DNA of 37,102 nt from Natronorubrum halalkaliphilum (GTDB lineage Archaea > Halobacteriota > Halobacteria > Halobacteriales > Natrialbaceae). Positions 16,677 through 25,463 of the stretch are shown here, piece by piece (positions within the stretch are counted from its first letter, which is position 1; each line of letters starts with the position of its first letter). The notes beneath the pieces were generated by a model that was not told the origin of the DNA, did not search any database, and was given only the letters and a program-made list of their open reading frames with translations. The position numbers and the translations under genes were made by a program. The DNA lies in assembly GCF_009834785.1 (NCBI RefSeq), contig NZ_WUYX01000031.1, positions 1 through 37,102 of the forward strand. The letters run 5' to 3'.

Positions 16677-17390
16677 ATGGCGGATCGACCTGTGAGCATC
16701 GACATTGCGAATTACGACGGCGAACGAACCAGCATCCGATCGCAGGCGGAGGGTGGCATCGTCGCACAGCTTCGTCTCGATAACACCGCTCTCTTCTTGC
16801 AGCCGACCCTGCGTCGGGCACCCGACGTCACCGTCGAACCCGAGTACTGGACGACCATCGGAACGGGCCGAACGCTCGTTTTCTGTACCGTCTACGGCGA
16901 CGACTTCGACGGCTTCGAAGCCGCTCTCGAGACGGACCCGACGGTCGCGGATCCGGTCCTCGCCGATCGCTATCCCGACCGGCGCGTCTATCGGGTCGCC
17001 CTCACCGAGCGAGCGGAGACGTTCATCGCGAAGACGGCCGAGGTCGGCGGTCGCCTGCTCGACCTCTCGAGTTCGCGGGACGGCTGGCTCGTCCAGTTGC
17101 AGTTCCCCAGCCGGGACGATCTCGTCGCGTTCAACGAGTACTGCCGCGAGCGAGACATTTCGGTCACGGTCGACCACCTACGGGTTTCCGACGACGAGGA
17201 CGACGGCGTCGTCGCACTAACCGAGAAACAACAGGAACTGCTCGCCGTCGCCCACGAGGAGGGGTACTTCGACGTTCCGCGAGGCATCTCCCAGGACGAA
17301 CTGGCGGACCGACTCGGCGTTTCGAAGTCGGCGGTTTCCCAGCGGCTTCGTCGAGCGATCGGCGAACTCTGCGCCTCGAAGTTGTGCTGA
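16677..17390 (+). CDS. HTH_10 (bacterio-opsin activator-type) transcriptional regulator
   Basis: The 237-residue protein has an N-terminal ligand- or signal-sensing half. It includes T-T-I-G-T-G-R-T-L-V-F-C-T-V-Y-G-D-D-F and D-G-W-L-V-Q-L-Q-F-P-S-R-D-D-L, common in small haloarchaeal Bat-like regulators. The C-terminal HTH_10 domain (about 180-235) has L-T-E-K-Q-Q-E-L-L, G-Y-F-D-V-P-R-G-I-S, and the recognition segment D-R-L-G-V-S-K-S-A-V-S-Q-R-L-R-R-A. It binds DNA and regulates transcription; the target is unknown. The ATG at 16677 was chosen because earlier starts (TTG at 16620) add a basic stretch out of keeping with the family. GTG at 16692 is an alternative. It lies 237 bp after the large Bat regulator on the same strand and is probably transcribed separately. 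Confidence 0.88.
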   Translation: MADRPVSIDIANYDGERTSIRSQAEGGIVAQLRLDNTALFLQPTLRRAPDVTVEPEYWTTIGTGRTLVFCTVYGDDFDGFEAALETDPTVADPVLADRYPDRRVYRVALTERAETFIAKTAEVGGRLLDLSSSRDGWLVQLQFPSRDDLVAFNEYCRERDISVTVDHLRVSDDEDDGVVALTEKQQELLAVAHEEGYFDVPRGISQDELADRLGVSKSAVSQRLRRAIGELCASKLC

Positions 17391-17653
17391 TCGCGCCGGT
17401 CGGCTGATCGGCGGTATCGATCCGCCTGCTCGACGGTGTCGTACGCCCATGTGGTGAATTTGACTCGAGACGCTCGAGCGACCGGCACCTGCAACAGCAA
17501 TTCTAATTTCCAGTGGATATCTGGTTGTGGGCAAGAGCCACGCTACCGTACGTTCGTCGGGAACAAAAGACGAAATTCGTCGCACCACAGCCGCCCGGAG
17601 CCACAGGAACGCGACGGCCGTCGACGCCGCCTCCGCTGTGGATTTCCGGTAGT

Positions 17654-17845
17654 TTACTCGTCGTCGGCCTCGTCGTCGTCTTTCATCGAGCCGAGCTGGG
17701 AGACCAGCTCGTCGGTCGAGGCGTCGGACTCGAAGGACAGCTGTCCGTCGTGGTCGTGTTCGTGGACGTTGACGGCCTCTACATCCTCGTCGTCGTCGGC
17801 CGTCTGCTGCTGTTGTTCGGATTCGTCGTAGCTACCAAAACCCAT
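17654..17845 (-). CDS. DUF5786 family small acidic protein
   Basis: The 63-residue protein M-G-F-G-S-Y-D-E-S-E-Q-Q-Q-Q-T ends in an Asp/Glu-rich tail. The opening M-G-F-G-S-Y-D-E-S-E-Q and the middle stretch ending D-E-L-V-S-Q-L-G match what I know of haloarchaeal DUF5786 proteins. No function is known. It has no cysteines, membrane segment or signal peptide and is likely mostly disordered with a short amphipathic helix near residues 42-54. It is a stand-alone gene between a convergent HTH_10 gene and the antiporter. Confidence 0.8.
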   Translation of the reverse strand: MGFGSYDESEQQQQTADDDEDVEAVNVHEHDHDGQLSFESDASTDELVSQLGSMKDDDEADDE

Positions 17846-17996
17846 ACACCACAGTTCGGTAGCGACTGGGAAAGGTGTGCCGGTTTTGCCTATTTTCTGT
17901 TATCGTGTTTTCAAACGACGTCTTCCCGTCCGATACTCCCGAACGAGGCCGAATTGGGACTCATAACATTTCTGAACTATTCGGTCATCAGCCGAC

Positions 17997-20057
17997 TCAC
18001 TTCAGCCGCAGATACTGTCGGTCGTACTCGGGTTCGCCCTGGCGCGGGTGAATCGTGATGAACGACTCCGGGGGCATCTCGGCCAACCGCGCCGGCAGGT
18101 CCTCGAGTTCGCTGTGCCAGCCGACGTCACCCCGCCGCGGTGAGATGGTGACGATGAGGTCGTCGTCGTCCGTTTCGGCTTCGAGCGTCGGCAGGACCTG
18201 TCCCCAATCGTCGAGTTCGTCGAACTCGGCCGTAGCGTCCTCTTCGACGAGTTCGAACAGTTGCTCGAACTGGTGGGCCGAGCCGTCGACGACGAGCACG
18301 TTCAGCTCCGCACCCAGGCTCGCGGCGATCCGCTTGACGATGTGGACGGCCTCGTAGAACCCCTCGTGGTGGTCAGCACCGATCGGGACCACGACGAAGA
18401 TCCGTTTGGTGGTGTTGATCGGATGGCCCAGCCGGGAGATCAGGACGGGGAGCGTGGTCCGTTTGAGCACCTGGTCGATGATGCTCCCGAAGATCCGGTG
18501 GCGGAACGTGGAGGTGGCGTCCCAGCCCATGATGATCTGGTTGGCCTCGACCTCGACCGATCCCTGAACGATCCCGGAGGCGACGTTGTGATTGACGCGA
18601 GTTTCGGTCTCGATTGGCGTCTCGGCGGCGCTGCCCGCCGCGGCGAGTTCCTCGAGTTCGTCGTTGGTCTCGGCCACCGTGGCTTCCATCGAGCGGTGGT
18701 CGCTCGGCTGGACGACGGTCATCACGTGGACCGGTTCGGAGCCGCGGTTGCCTTTGATCACGAAGGCGAGTTCGAGGAGTCGCTGTTGCAGTTCGGCGTT
18801 GTGCGACAGCGGCAGCAGGATGTTGGGATCTTTCGCGCTGTCGTCGCCCTCGCCGACGTCGCGCTCGAGGGCGAGGTTCGTCGCGGCTCGTTCGGTCAGC
18901 CACGGGCTCACGAGCGCGGTCACGAGAAGCATTAGCACCACGGCGTTGAGCACTTCGGCGCCGAACAGCCCGGCATCGAACCCGATCAGCGTAATCGCGA
19001 GTGCGGCCGCTGCTTGGCCGACGGAGAGTCCGAAGATGACGTTTCGCTCGCTTACCGTGTAGTCCTGGATCGTTGCGACGAGCCAGGCGGCACTCCCTTT
19101 CGTCACGACCATAACCACGACGATCAGTGCGGTGATCTGCAGGGTTTCGGGGCCGTCCATGATGACGCTCGGATCGACGAGCATTCCGACGTGCAACAGG
19201 AAAAACGGGATGAAGAAGGCGTTCCCGACGAATTCGACCCGATTCATCAGGGTCCCGCCCTGTGGAATCAGCTGGTTCAGGGCGATGCCGGCGACGAACG
19301 CCCCGAGTATGGCGGCGAGATCGAGGAGTTCGGCGAGGCTCGCGGCGGCGAAGATGGCGACCATCACGAACAGGAACTCGAAGTAGCTCTCCTCGCTGAA
19401 GTTCTGGAAGAACCACCGGGAAATCGGCGGGAGCACGAACCAGGCGCTGCCGAACAGGACGACGAGGGAACCGAAGACCTGAGCGAACAGCCAGACGGTG
19501 AGTTCGCCTTCGACGGCGCCGGTGACGATCGCGAGGACAACCAGTGCGAGCGTATCGGTAAAGAGGATCCCGCCGAAGACGGCGGTGACGGCCCGGTTTT
19601 TCGTCACGCCAAGCCGGTTGACGATCGGATAGGCGAGCAGCGTGTGCGAGGCGAACACCGACGAGAGCAGTAGTGAGGCCCAGAGATCGAGTCCGAGGAC
19701 CGTATACGTCGCGGCGGTGCCGACGAGAAACGGGATGAAGAAACTCGCGAGTCCGAACAGGGCGGCGTTCTCCGGCGCCTCTTTGAACCCCCGAATGTCG
19801 AGTTCGAGTCCGACGGTAAACAGCAGATAGATCAGTCCGACTTCCCCGAGCAGTTCGATCGCGTCCGAGTGTTCGACGAGTTCGAGCGCACCCGGACCGA
19901 TAGCCGCCCCGAAAATAACGATTCCGACGATCCCCGGCTGACCGAGCCGTTTGACCAGCAGCGGGCCGACGAGAAAGATCGCCATCGCGACAGTAAAGAC
20001 CAACACCGGCTGATCGAGGGGCACCTCGAGCGCGCTGGCGACGAGTGGGATACTCAT
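17997..20057 (-). CDS. CPA2-family cation:proton antiporter fused to two Usp-like domains
   Basis: In this 686-residue protein, residues 1-390 are a membrane domain of about 12-13 helices of the KefB/NapA (CPA2) type. It has G-Q-P-G-I-V-G-I-V-I-F-G near helix 2, L-L-F-T-V-G-L-E-L-D in the family's conserved G-L-E position, and the unwound ion-binding region A-A-I-L-G-A-F-V-A-G-I-A-L. The region from about 410 to the end carries two universal-stress-like cytosolic domains (first I-L-L-P-L-S-H-N-A, later R-I-F-V-V-V-P-I-G-A-D-H-H-E-G-F). Such fusions are common in archaea. It probably exchanges Na+ or K+ for H+ across the cytoplasmic membrane with nucleotide or stress control by the tail. It is monocistronic. 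Confidence 0.88.
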   Translation of the reverse strand: MSIPLVASALEVPLDQPVLVFTVAMAIFLVGPLLVKRLGQPGIVGIVIFGAAIGPGALELVEHSDAIELLGEVGLIYLLFTVGLELDIRGFKEAPENAALFGLASFFIPFLVGTAATYTVLGLDLWASLLLSSVFASHTLLAYPIVNRLGVTKNRAVTAVFGGILFTDTLALVVLAIVTGAVEGELTVWLFAQVFGSLVVLFGSAWFVLPPISRWFFQNFSEESYFEFLFVMVAIFAAASLAELLDLAAILGAFVAGIALNQLIPQGGTLMNRVEFVGNAFFIPFFLLHVGMLVDPSVIMDGPETLQITALIVVVMVVTKGSAAWLVATIQDYTVSERNVIFGLSVGQAAAALAITLIGFDAGLFGAEVLNAVVLMLLVTALVSPWLTERAATNLALERDVGEGDDSAKDPNILLPLSHNAELQQRLLELAFVIKGNRGSEPVHVMTVVQPSDHRSMEATVAETNDELEELAAAGSAAETPIETETRVNHNVASGIVQGSVEVEANQIIMGWDATSTFRHRIFGSIIDQVLKRTTLPVLISRLGHPINTTKRIFVVVPIGADHHEGFYEAVHIVKRIAASLGAELNVLVVDGSAHQFEQLFELVEEDATAEFDELDDWGQVLPTLEAETDDDDLIVTISPRRGDVGWHSELEDLPARLAEMPPESFITIHPRQGEPEYDRQYLRLK

Positions 20058-20868
20058 CGGTGGTATCAGGAATGGTGGGTGTGCTGGTTACGGAGCGACG
20101 TCTCCGGCGATAGTTCCGGCAAATAATGCTTCTTTCGACGGCTTTCGTCTCGGAACAGCGTAATCATCGCGAAAAAATGGCGGGCCGGGTAATAAAAATA
20201 TCTGATTTGAAACACCGAATGCGGATGCGTGTTCAATTCGGTCCGGACTAGTGAACGTCGCGTGTACACACGGTTGATTTCGCTCAGTTTGGGAGATGGC
20301 TACTCGTATTTGCCCGTCCATTCGGTGCTCCCAGCCGTCGGCTCGCGATCGATTGCAGGTCGGGCGTTCGGGGACTCATCATCGCTGAGCGGCCTCGATT
20401 TCCCCTATCCGTTTGGCTGTCCATATCGGTCGTTTAAGCCAGTTCACACGAACGCCTACCGTGCTGTTTGGTTAACATACTGGCGAATGAGTAGGAAAAT
20501 GGAGAATATATAGCAGTTAAACCGGGTTGGATTGTACGTTTGGCCAATAAAATGGACAGTATCCATCAGTATCGTGTCCCGTACTGTTCGATACCGCAGC
20601 TCGAAAACAGCCCGTTACTCGCGAACTACCCGGTCTAGTAGTCCGTCTATAGTAATGGGTTCGGGAGGGAAGGTCTGTATCATGTCCGTGCATCGTTCGG
20701 CGTCTCGAACAGTCCCCACGGACGAACAACTACCTATGTCACGATTACGACCGTCACGGGCGACCGTTCGACACGTTGATTGCGTCTCTTCGAGGTCGAG
20801 TTCGGAAACTACCACGTCGGTCCGGGAAACGACCGCAACCGGACGAGAGAACGGAGTGTGATTCGCTG
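20058..20868. other. Long region without a supported gene, 811 bp
   Basis: The antiporter and glmS genes diverge from this stretch. It is less G+C-rich than the genes and holds A+T-rich patches that could be promoters, for example ATAATAAAAATATC near 20190-20203 and GAGAATATATAG near 20502-20513. Open frames at 20532-20861 (plus) and 20615-20815 (minus) lack third-position G/C bias and recognisable motifs. I see no RNA gene. Confidence 0.45.
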
Positions 20869-22683
20869 ATGTGTGGAATTATCGGCAGAGTAGGCGATGG
20901 AAACGCGCTCGAACCGCTGTTGACCGGGCTTGAGAACCTCGAGTACCGGGGCTACGATTCGGCCGGCATCGCCGTCCAGAACGGCTCCGGGATCGACGTC
21001 CAGAAACGCTCGGGGAAGGTCGACGAACTGAAAGAATCGATCGGGGACACCCGTCTCGAAGGAGAGGTCGGGATCGGACACACGCGCTGGAGTACGCACG
21101 GTCCACCAACCGACGAGAACGCCCACCCGCATACCGACGGGACGAAAGACGTCGCCGTCGTTCACAACGGGATCATCGAGAACTACGCTGAACTCAAATC
21201 CAGACTCGCCGACTACGGCCACGAGTTCACCAGCGATACCGACACCGAGGTCATTCCCCATCTCATCCAGTTCTATCTCGACGAAGGGATGGACAACGAG
21301 GCGGCGTTCCGTCGCGCCATCGACGAACTCGAGGGCAGCTACGCCGTCACGGCGATGCTCTCGGGCGAACACGTCCTCTACGCTGCTCGGCAGGGATCGC
21401 CGCTCGTCGTCGGCATGGAAGACGGCGAGTACTTCCTCGCGAGCGACGTTCCGGCGTTCCTCGAGTACACCGACAGCGTGGTTTATCTCGAGGACGGCGA
21501 CGTCGTCATCGTCGACGAGGACGGCGTCGAGTTTACCGACCTGGCGGGCGAGCCGATCACCCGGGAGCCGGAAACGGTCGAATGGGATCCGGAGCAGGCC
21601 GGCAAAGGCGAGTACGACCACTTCATGCTCAAGGAGATCAACGAGCAGCCGACCGCGCTCGCGCAGGCGCTCGAGGGTCGAATCGACCCCGATACCGGAC
21701 GAATCGCCCTTTCGGACTTCGAACCGGGCACGTTCGAGGATATCGAGAGCGTCCAGTTCGTCGCTTGCGGAACCTCCTATCACGCCGCACTGTACGGGTC
21801 GCTCGCGCTGAACCAGGCCGGCGTCCAGTCGACCGCCCTCCTCGCCAACGAGTACAGCGTTTCCGCGCCGCCGATCGACGACGACACGCTGGTCGTCGCG
21901 GTGACCCAGAGCGGCGAGACGGCGGACACGTTGAACGCGTTGCGCCACGCTGCCGACGAGGGCGCATCGACGGTCACGGTCACGAACGTCGTCGGGTCGA
22001 CGGCCGCCCGCGAGGCCGACGAGGCCCTGTTCATCCGGGCCGGCCCCGAAATAGGCGTCGCCGCGACCAAGACGTTCTCCTCTCAGGCCGTCATGCTCAC
22101 GCTGCTCGGCCAGCGGATCGCCGCCGACCAGCGCGGTGACCCGTCCGCCGATCGCTCGTCGCTCCTCGCGGAACTGGCCGCGATGCCCGACGCGATCGAG
22201 GACATGCTCGCAGTCTCCGACGCCGAGGCCATCGCCGATCAGTACGCGAACAGCCAGTCCTACTTCTTCATCGGTCGCGGACTCGGATTCTCCGTCGCGC
22301 TCGAGGGGGCCCTGAAGTTCAAGGAAATCACCTACGAGCACGCCGAAGGGTTCGCATCCGGCGAACTCAAACACGGCCCGCTGGCGCTCGTCACGCCCGA
22401 CACTCCCGTCTTCGCCGTCTTCACGGGTGAGGAAGACGAGAAGACGCTGAAAAACGCTGAGGAAGCACAGACTCGCGGCGCGCCCGTGATCGCGGTCTGT
22501 CCGGCGGACCACCGCGCGGTCGAGGTCGCGGACGAACACCTAGAAATTCCCGAGACGGACTCCGACCTCGCGGGGCTACTGGCGAACGTCCAGCTCCAAC
22601 TGGTCTCGTACTACGCGGCCGATCTCCTCGATCGACCGATCGACAAGCCGCGAAACCTGGCCAAGAGCGTCACGGTCGAGTAA
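20869..22683 (+). CDS. glmS: Glutamine--fructose-6-phosphate aminotransferase (isomerizing)
   Basis: The enzyme makes glucosamine-6-phosphate from fructose-6-phosphate and glutamine, the first step to UDP-GlcNAc. The 604-residue protein starts M-C-G-I-I-G-R-V-G; after Met removal the Cys is the N-terminal nucleophile of the glutaminase domain, which fixes the start at 20869. The glutaminase half has E-Y-R-G-Y-D-S-A-G, H-T-R-W-S-T-H-G and H-N-G-I-I-E-N-Y. Two SIS domains follow, with F-V-A-C-G-T-S-Y-H-A-A, V-T-Q-S-G-E-T-A-D-T and F-I-G-R-G-L-G-F. It ends K-P-R-N-L-A-K-S-V-T-V-E, the conserved catalytic tail. The length is normal. No glmS-ribozyme-like leader was recognised. The glmU-type gene is 0.9 kb downstream on the other strand. 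Confidence 0.97.
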   Translation: MCGIIGRVGDGNALEPLLTGLENLEYRGYDSAGIAVQNGSGIDVQKRSGKVDELKESIGDTRLEGEVGIGHTRWSTHGPPTDENAHPHTDGTKDVAVVHNGIIENYAELKSRLADYGHEFTSDTDTEVIPHLIQFYLDEGMDNEAAFRRAIDELEGSYAVTAMLSGEHVLYAARQGSPLVVGMEDGEYFLASDVPAFLEYTDSVVYLEDGDVVIVDEDGVEFTDLAGEPITREPETVEWDPEQAGKGEYDHFMLKEINEQPTALAQALEGRIDPDTGRIALSDFEPGTFEDIESVQFVACGTSYHAALYGSLALNQAGVQSTALLANEYSVSAPPIDDDTLVVAVTQSGETADTLNALRHAADEGASTVTVTNVVGSTAAREADEALFIRAGPEIGVAATKTFSSQAVMLTLLGQRIAADQRGDPSADRSSLLAELAAMPDAIEDMLAVSDAEAIADQYANSQSYFFIGRGLGFSVALEGALKFKEITYEHAEGFASGELKHGPLALVTPDTPVFAVFTGEEDEKTLKNAEEAQTRGAPVIAVCPADHRAVEVADEHLEIPETDSDLAGLLANVQLQLVSYYAADLLDRPIDKPRNLAKSVTVE

Positions 22684-22698
22684 CTCCGGCGCGGGCAG

Positions 22699-22703
22699 TT
22701 TTT
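22699..22703 (+). terminator. T-tract after glmS
   Basis: Five T follow 15 nt after the glmS stop, next to the G+C-rich stretch CCGGCGCGGGC. This is consistent with archaeal U-tract termination but is short. Confidence 0.3.
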
Positions 22704-22771
22704 CGGCGTTCGTTCTCTCCGCCTCATTCAACACGATCGATAATGATATATTTAACAAGATTTGGGAAGGC

Positions 22772-22779
22772 TTTTATAT
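22772..22779 (+). promoter_or_regulatory. TATA box of the HalOD1 gene
   Basis: TTTTATAT is centred 19 nt before the ATG at 22795 and 25 nt before the ATG at 22801. Normal TATA-to-start spacing would put transcription initiation at about 22801, that is a leaderless message. Confidence 0.55.
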
Positions 22780-22794
22780 GTGGTTCTTGGAGAC

Positions 22795-23109
22795 ATGACA
22801 ATGACCAGCACACAAATCAGCCAAAATGAGTCTTCAACTGACGGAATGGTCCGCGCCGATACTGCGTGGGGCCAGGACGCCGAAAACACGCCGGTGTATA
22901 CGGTTACTGCCGCGGTTGCAGACGCGATAGACGCTGATCAGCTGGAATTGCCACCGCTGTACGAGGCAATCGATCCTGACGCACTGAATAGTCTTTTGAC
23001 GTCGGGGGGAGCCCCCTCCGAGTGCCAGGTCAGCTTCCAGTATGCGGGCTGTGCGGTTACGGTACAGGGGACCGGCGAGGTTCGCGTTCGACCGGATCAG
23101 GACGCGTAA
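22795..23109 (+). CDS. HalOD1 output domain protein, 104 aa
   Basis: The protein consists of a short Ser/Thr/Gln-rich N terminus and one HalOD1 domain. The domain has P-V-Y-T-V-T-A-A-V-A-D-A-I, the motif L-P-P-L-Y-E-A-I-D-P-D-A-L-N-S-L, a loop, and two closing strands V-S-F-Q-Y-A-G-C-A-V-T-V. HalOD1 was defined as an output domain of haloarchaeal signalling proteins and often occurs alone. The biochemical role is unknown. Two ATG codons (22795 and 22801) are possible starts; the promoter spacing slightly favours 22801. It lies between glmS and the glmU-type gene but is separately promoted. Confidence 0.85.
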   Translation: MTMTSTQISQNESSTDGMVRADTAWGQDAENTPVYTVTAAVADAIDADQLELPPLYEAIDPDALNSLLTSGGAPSECQVSFQYAGCAVTVQGTGEVRVRPDQDA

Positions 23110-23540
23110 GCCGTTCTTCCGCGGTGCAGTTGACTTCTGCCCGACAGTATGAGCTTGCACGCATACGACGAGTGCTCTCGAGACTGGAGCCGCCGCTCGA
23201 GTCCGGTGAGAACGAGACCGCGTCTGCGGTCGGCGACGACCACGTCGCAGCCTTGAGTACGAGTCATCGAGGCCGCAGGAACCGGGACCACCCCCGTAGA
23301 CCCGGGTCCAGGCGGCGTCGGATAGCGACCCGCACTCGACTGATCGGAATCGTTCTGGAGGGGAACCGTCGAAATCGCGTTGCGTGTGACTGACTCCCTC
23401 CACGTACCTCCCCAATACGCTATGGGATAAACCCTACACTTGACAGCGACGGCCGCTGATATCCGACCGTCGCAGCCGATACCGATTCTCGACCGGGAGA
23501 CGAATTTCCGTAACCGCCCAGACAGAGCTCTTCCATCCGG
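23110..23540. other. Intergenic region, 431 bp
   Basis: The stretch lies between the 3' ends of the HalOD1 gene and the glmU-type gene. Open frames in it are short and Arg-rich. A weak 6-bp inverted repeat (CGACGG/CCGTCG) lies near 23440-23475. I see no gene. Confidence 0.4.
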
Positions 23541-24722
23541 TTAGCGGTCGCGTTCAACGACCTCGCCGGGAGCCGTCGTCGCACCAGTGTCGAGTTTTAG
23601 CCCCGGCGTCAGACTCGTATTGATTCCCGTCTTGACCTCGTCTCCGGCGACGACGCCGAACTTTCGACGATTCGTCGAGACGCGCTCGCCTTTGACCGTG
23701 AACTCGATATTGGCACCGTCGTGACGGAGATTCCCAACGGTCGTGCCGGCGCCGAAGTTGACATCTCGACCCAGAATACTGTCGCCGACGTAGGAGAGGT
23801 GACTGACCGACGCGCCGCGAGAGAGAACGCTGTTTTTCACTTCGACGCCGTTGCCGACCGACGCTCCCTCGCCGATCAGCGTCGCGCCGCGGACGTAGGC
23901 GTTCGGCCCGACCGTCGCACCCGACCGAATCACTACCGGTCCCTCGATCACCGCTCCCGGTTTCACGGTCGCGCCGGCTTCGACGACGACGTCGCCCTCG
24001 AGGTGAGCGTCGCCGCTGACGCGCCCCTCGAGTCGCCGGTCCGCCTCCGAGAGCTTCCACTCGTTGGCCTCGAGCAACTCCCAGGGGCGGCCGACGTCCA
24101 GCCACCGGTCGAGGGTGACGGGCGCGACTGCGAACTGTTCGAGGACGTTCGCGAGCACGTCCGTAATCTCGTGCTCGCCCCGCTCGCTCGGGGGGACCTC
24201 GAGCCACTCGCGGGCTTCCTCGGGGAAGGCGTAGGCACCAGCGTTAGCGAGGTTCGTGGGCGGATCGGTCGGCTTCTCGGTGATGTCGGTGACGGTGCCG
24301 TCGTCGGTACTGAGGACGCCGTAGTTGCGCGGATCGTCGACTTCGACGGCACAGACGGCCGGACGCTGTTCGAACAGCCGGTCGATCGCCGCCGGGTCGT
24401 ACAGGTTGTCGCCGTTCAAGACGGCAAACGGCCCATCGATGTGTTCTCGAGCGGCGTTGACGGCGTCCGCCGTTCCGGTTTGGTCGGTCTGGACGGCATA
24501 CGAGACGGGGGTTCCACGGTACTCGGAACCGAAGTAGTCCTTGACGGTATCGCCTTCGTAGCCGATCACGAGGACGATCTCGTCGGCTCCGGCGACGACG
24601 GCTGTGTCGACGGTGTGGGCAACGAGCGGTCTATCGGCGACGGGTAGCATCGGCTTCGGAAGCGACGCGGAGAGCGGTCTGATCCGCGTTCCTTCACCCG
24701 CCGCGAGAACAACGGCTTTCAT
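23541..24722 (-). CDS. glmU: Archaeal bifunctional sugar-1-phosphate nucleotidylyltransferase/acetyltransferase (GlmU-like)
   Basis: The 393-residue protein starts with the nucleotidyltransferase signature M-K-A-V-V-L-A-A-G-E-G-T-R-I-R-P-L and K-P-M-L-P-V, followed by G-D-N-L-Y metal-binding and I-T-E-K-P. From about residue 235 it is a left-handed beta-helix of hexapeptide repeats (for example G-A-T-V-K-P-G-A-V-I-E-G-P-V-V-I-R-S-G-A). It ends G-V-V-A-G-D-E-V-K-T-G-I-N-T-S-L-T-P-G. This is the archaeal arrangement. It acetylates glucosamine-1-phosphate and then makes UDP-GlcNAc, though some relatives make dTDP-glucose. Proximity to glmS supports the UDP-GlcNAc role. The TATA element is 31 nt before the ATG. 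Confidence 0.9.
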   Translation of the reverse strand: MKAVVLAAGEGTRIRPLSASLPKPMLPVADRPLVAHTVDTAVVAGADEIVLVIGYEGDTVKDYFGSEYRGTPVSYAVQTDQTGTADAVNAAREHIDGPFAVLNGDNLYDPAAIDRLFEQRPAVCAVEVDDPRNYGVLSTDDGTVTDITEKPTDPPTNLANAGAYAFPEEAREWLEVPPSERGEHEITDVLANVLEQFAVAPVTLDRWLDVGRPWELLEANEWKLSEADRRLEGRVSGDAHLEGDVVVEAGATVKPGAVIEGPVVIRSGATVGPNAYVRGATLIGEGASVGNGVEVKNSVLSRGASVSHLSYVGDSILGRDVNFGAGTTVGNLRHDGANIEFTVKGERVSTNRRKFGVVAGDEVKTGINTSLTPGLKLDTGATTAPGEVVERDR

Positions 24723-24748
24723 CGCCGCAGTGTACGTCGATTCGGCGG

Positions 24749-24757
24749 ATAATTATA
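24749..24757 (-). promoter_or_regulatory. TATA box of glmU
   Basis: The minus strand reads TATAATTAT, centred 31 nt before the ATG. This suits a leaderless or very short leader transcript. Confidence 0.6.
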
Positions 24758-25075
24758 CGGAGGATACTCCTGTCAGGCGGTTTTGCGCTCGTTACCGTCA
24801 GAGGCTGGATGGAAACTGCCGCGATACGGTTGCTCCGAGCGGTCGAAGCGTCGACTGTCGGCCAGCAGTTCGGTCGCGATAGAACGGACATTCCGTCGAC
24901 CCTGTACGGCGGCCGTCGAGGCGGGATCTACCCCCAGTAAATCGAACCATTACTGGACAGAAATATTGAATTTCCGCCGAACAGTGATCTAACACTGCTG
25001 TTTTCCGAACGGTCTCTCGAGAGTACCTTTTGGGGAAGACTCTCGAGCGAACTCGCGTAAAACGGATTATGCTGT

Positions 25076-25084
25076 CTATAGTAA
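25076..25084 (+). promoter_or_regulatory. TATA-like element of the DUF7563 gene
   Basis: TCTATAGTA is centred about 32 nt before the ATG at 25112. Confidence 0.45.
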
Positions 25085-25111
25085 ATACTGTTCTGTGGCT
25101 ACGACCTGTTG

Positions 25112-25321
25112 ATGTCGACGGAACCAACTGATGCCAAGTGGACCCCAATGACGTCCGGCCAGCAAACGACTTCCCCACACTGTGTCAACTGTGGAAATCA
25201 GGTCACCCGTCAGTTCTCCCGCGTCTTCGGTGACAATCGCGACGTGGTCCACGCCTGCCCCGACTGTGCAACGTACCGTGAGATGAAGACGTCCGATTTC
25301 ATTCCCGAAGAGAAGCGATAG
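25112..25321 (+). CDS. DUF7563 family zinc-ribbon protein, 69 aa
   Basis: The short protein has two Cys pairs, C24-V-N-C27 and C49-P-D-C52, separated by 21 residues. This is a zinc-ribbon layout. The sequence between them (Q-V-T-R-Q-F-S-R-V-F-G-D-N-R-D-V-V-H-A) matches the haloarchaeal DUF7563 pattern. Function is unknown; small zinc ribbons of this sort may bind nucleic acid or protein. The N-terminal 22 residues are extra compared with typical members. An internal ATG at 25148 would remove part of them, but promoter spacing favours 25112. Confidence 0.75.
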   Translation: MSTEPTDAKWTPMTSGQQTTSPHCVNCGNQVTRQFSRVFGDNRDVVHACPDCATYREMKTSDFIPEEKR

Positions 25322-25463
25322 CGGTTTTCGTCCGGTAGCGCAGTCCGTCAGGTCCTGTACTCAGTACGGTGACTTACCGACCGTTCGTACCGACGTTCTC
25401 TACCGCCCTCAGAGTCTCGTCTGCGGCCGACAGTGCCGATTTCGCACTGCGGTCAACGGGAGT

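Larger units (their letters stand above)
24723..25111. other. Divergent intergenic region, 389 bp
   Basis: It carries the glmU promoter (24749-24757, minus) and the DUF7563 promoter (25076-25084, plus). No gene is supported between them. Confidence 0.5.

Noticed and set aside
20615-20815. 66-aa minus-strand frame between the antiporter and glmS
   Set aside because: GTG start, near-even third-position composition and no recognisable motif; not supported as a gene.
20809-22539. 576-aa minus-strand frame opposite glmS
   Set aside because: The sense strand is unmistakably glmS; the antisense product shows only Val/Asp/Gly/Arg composition typical of shadows.
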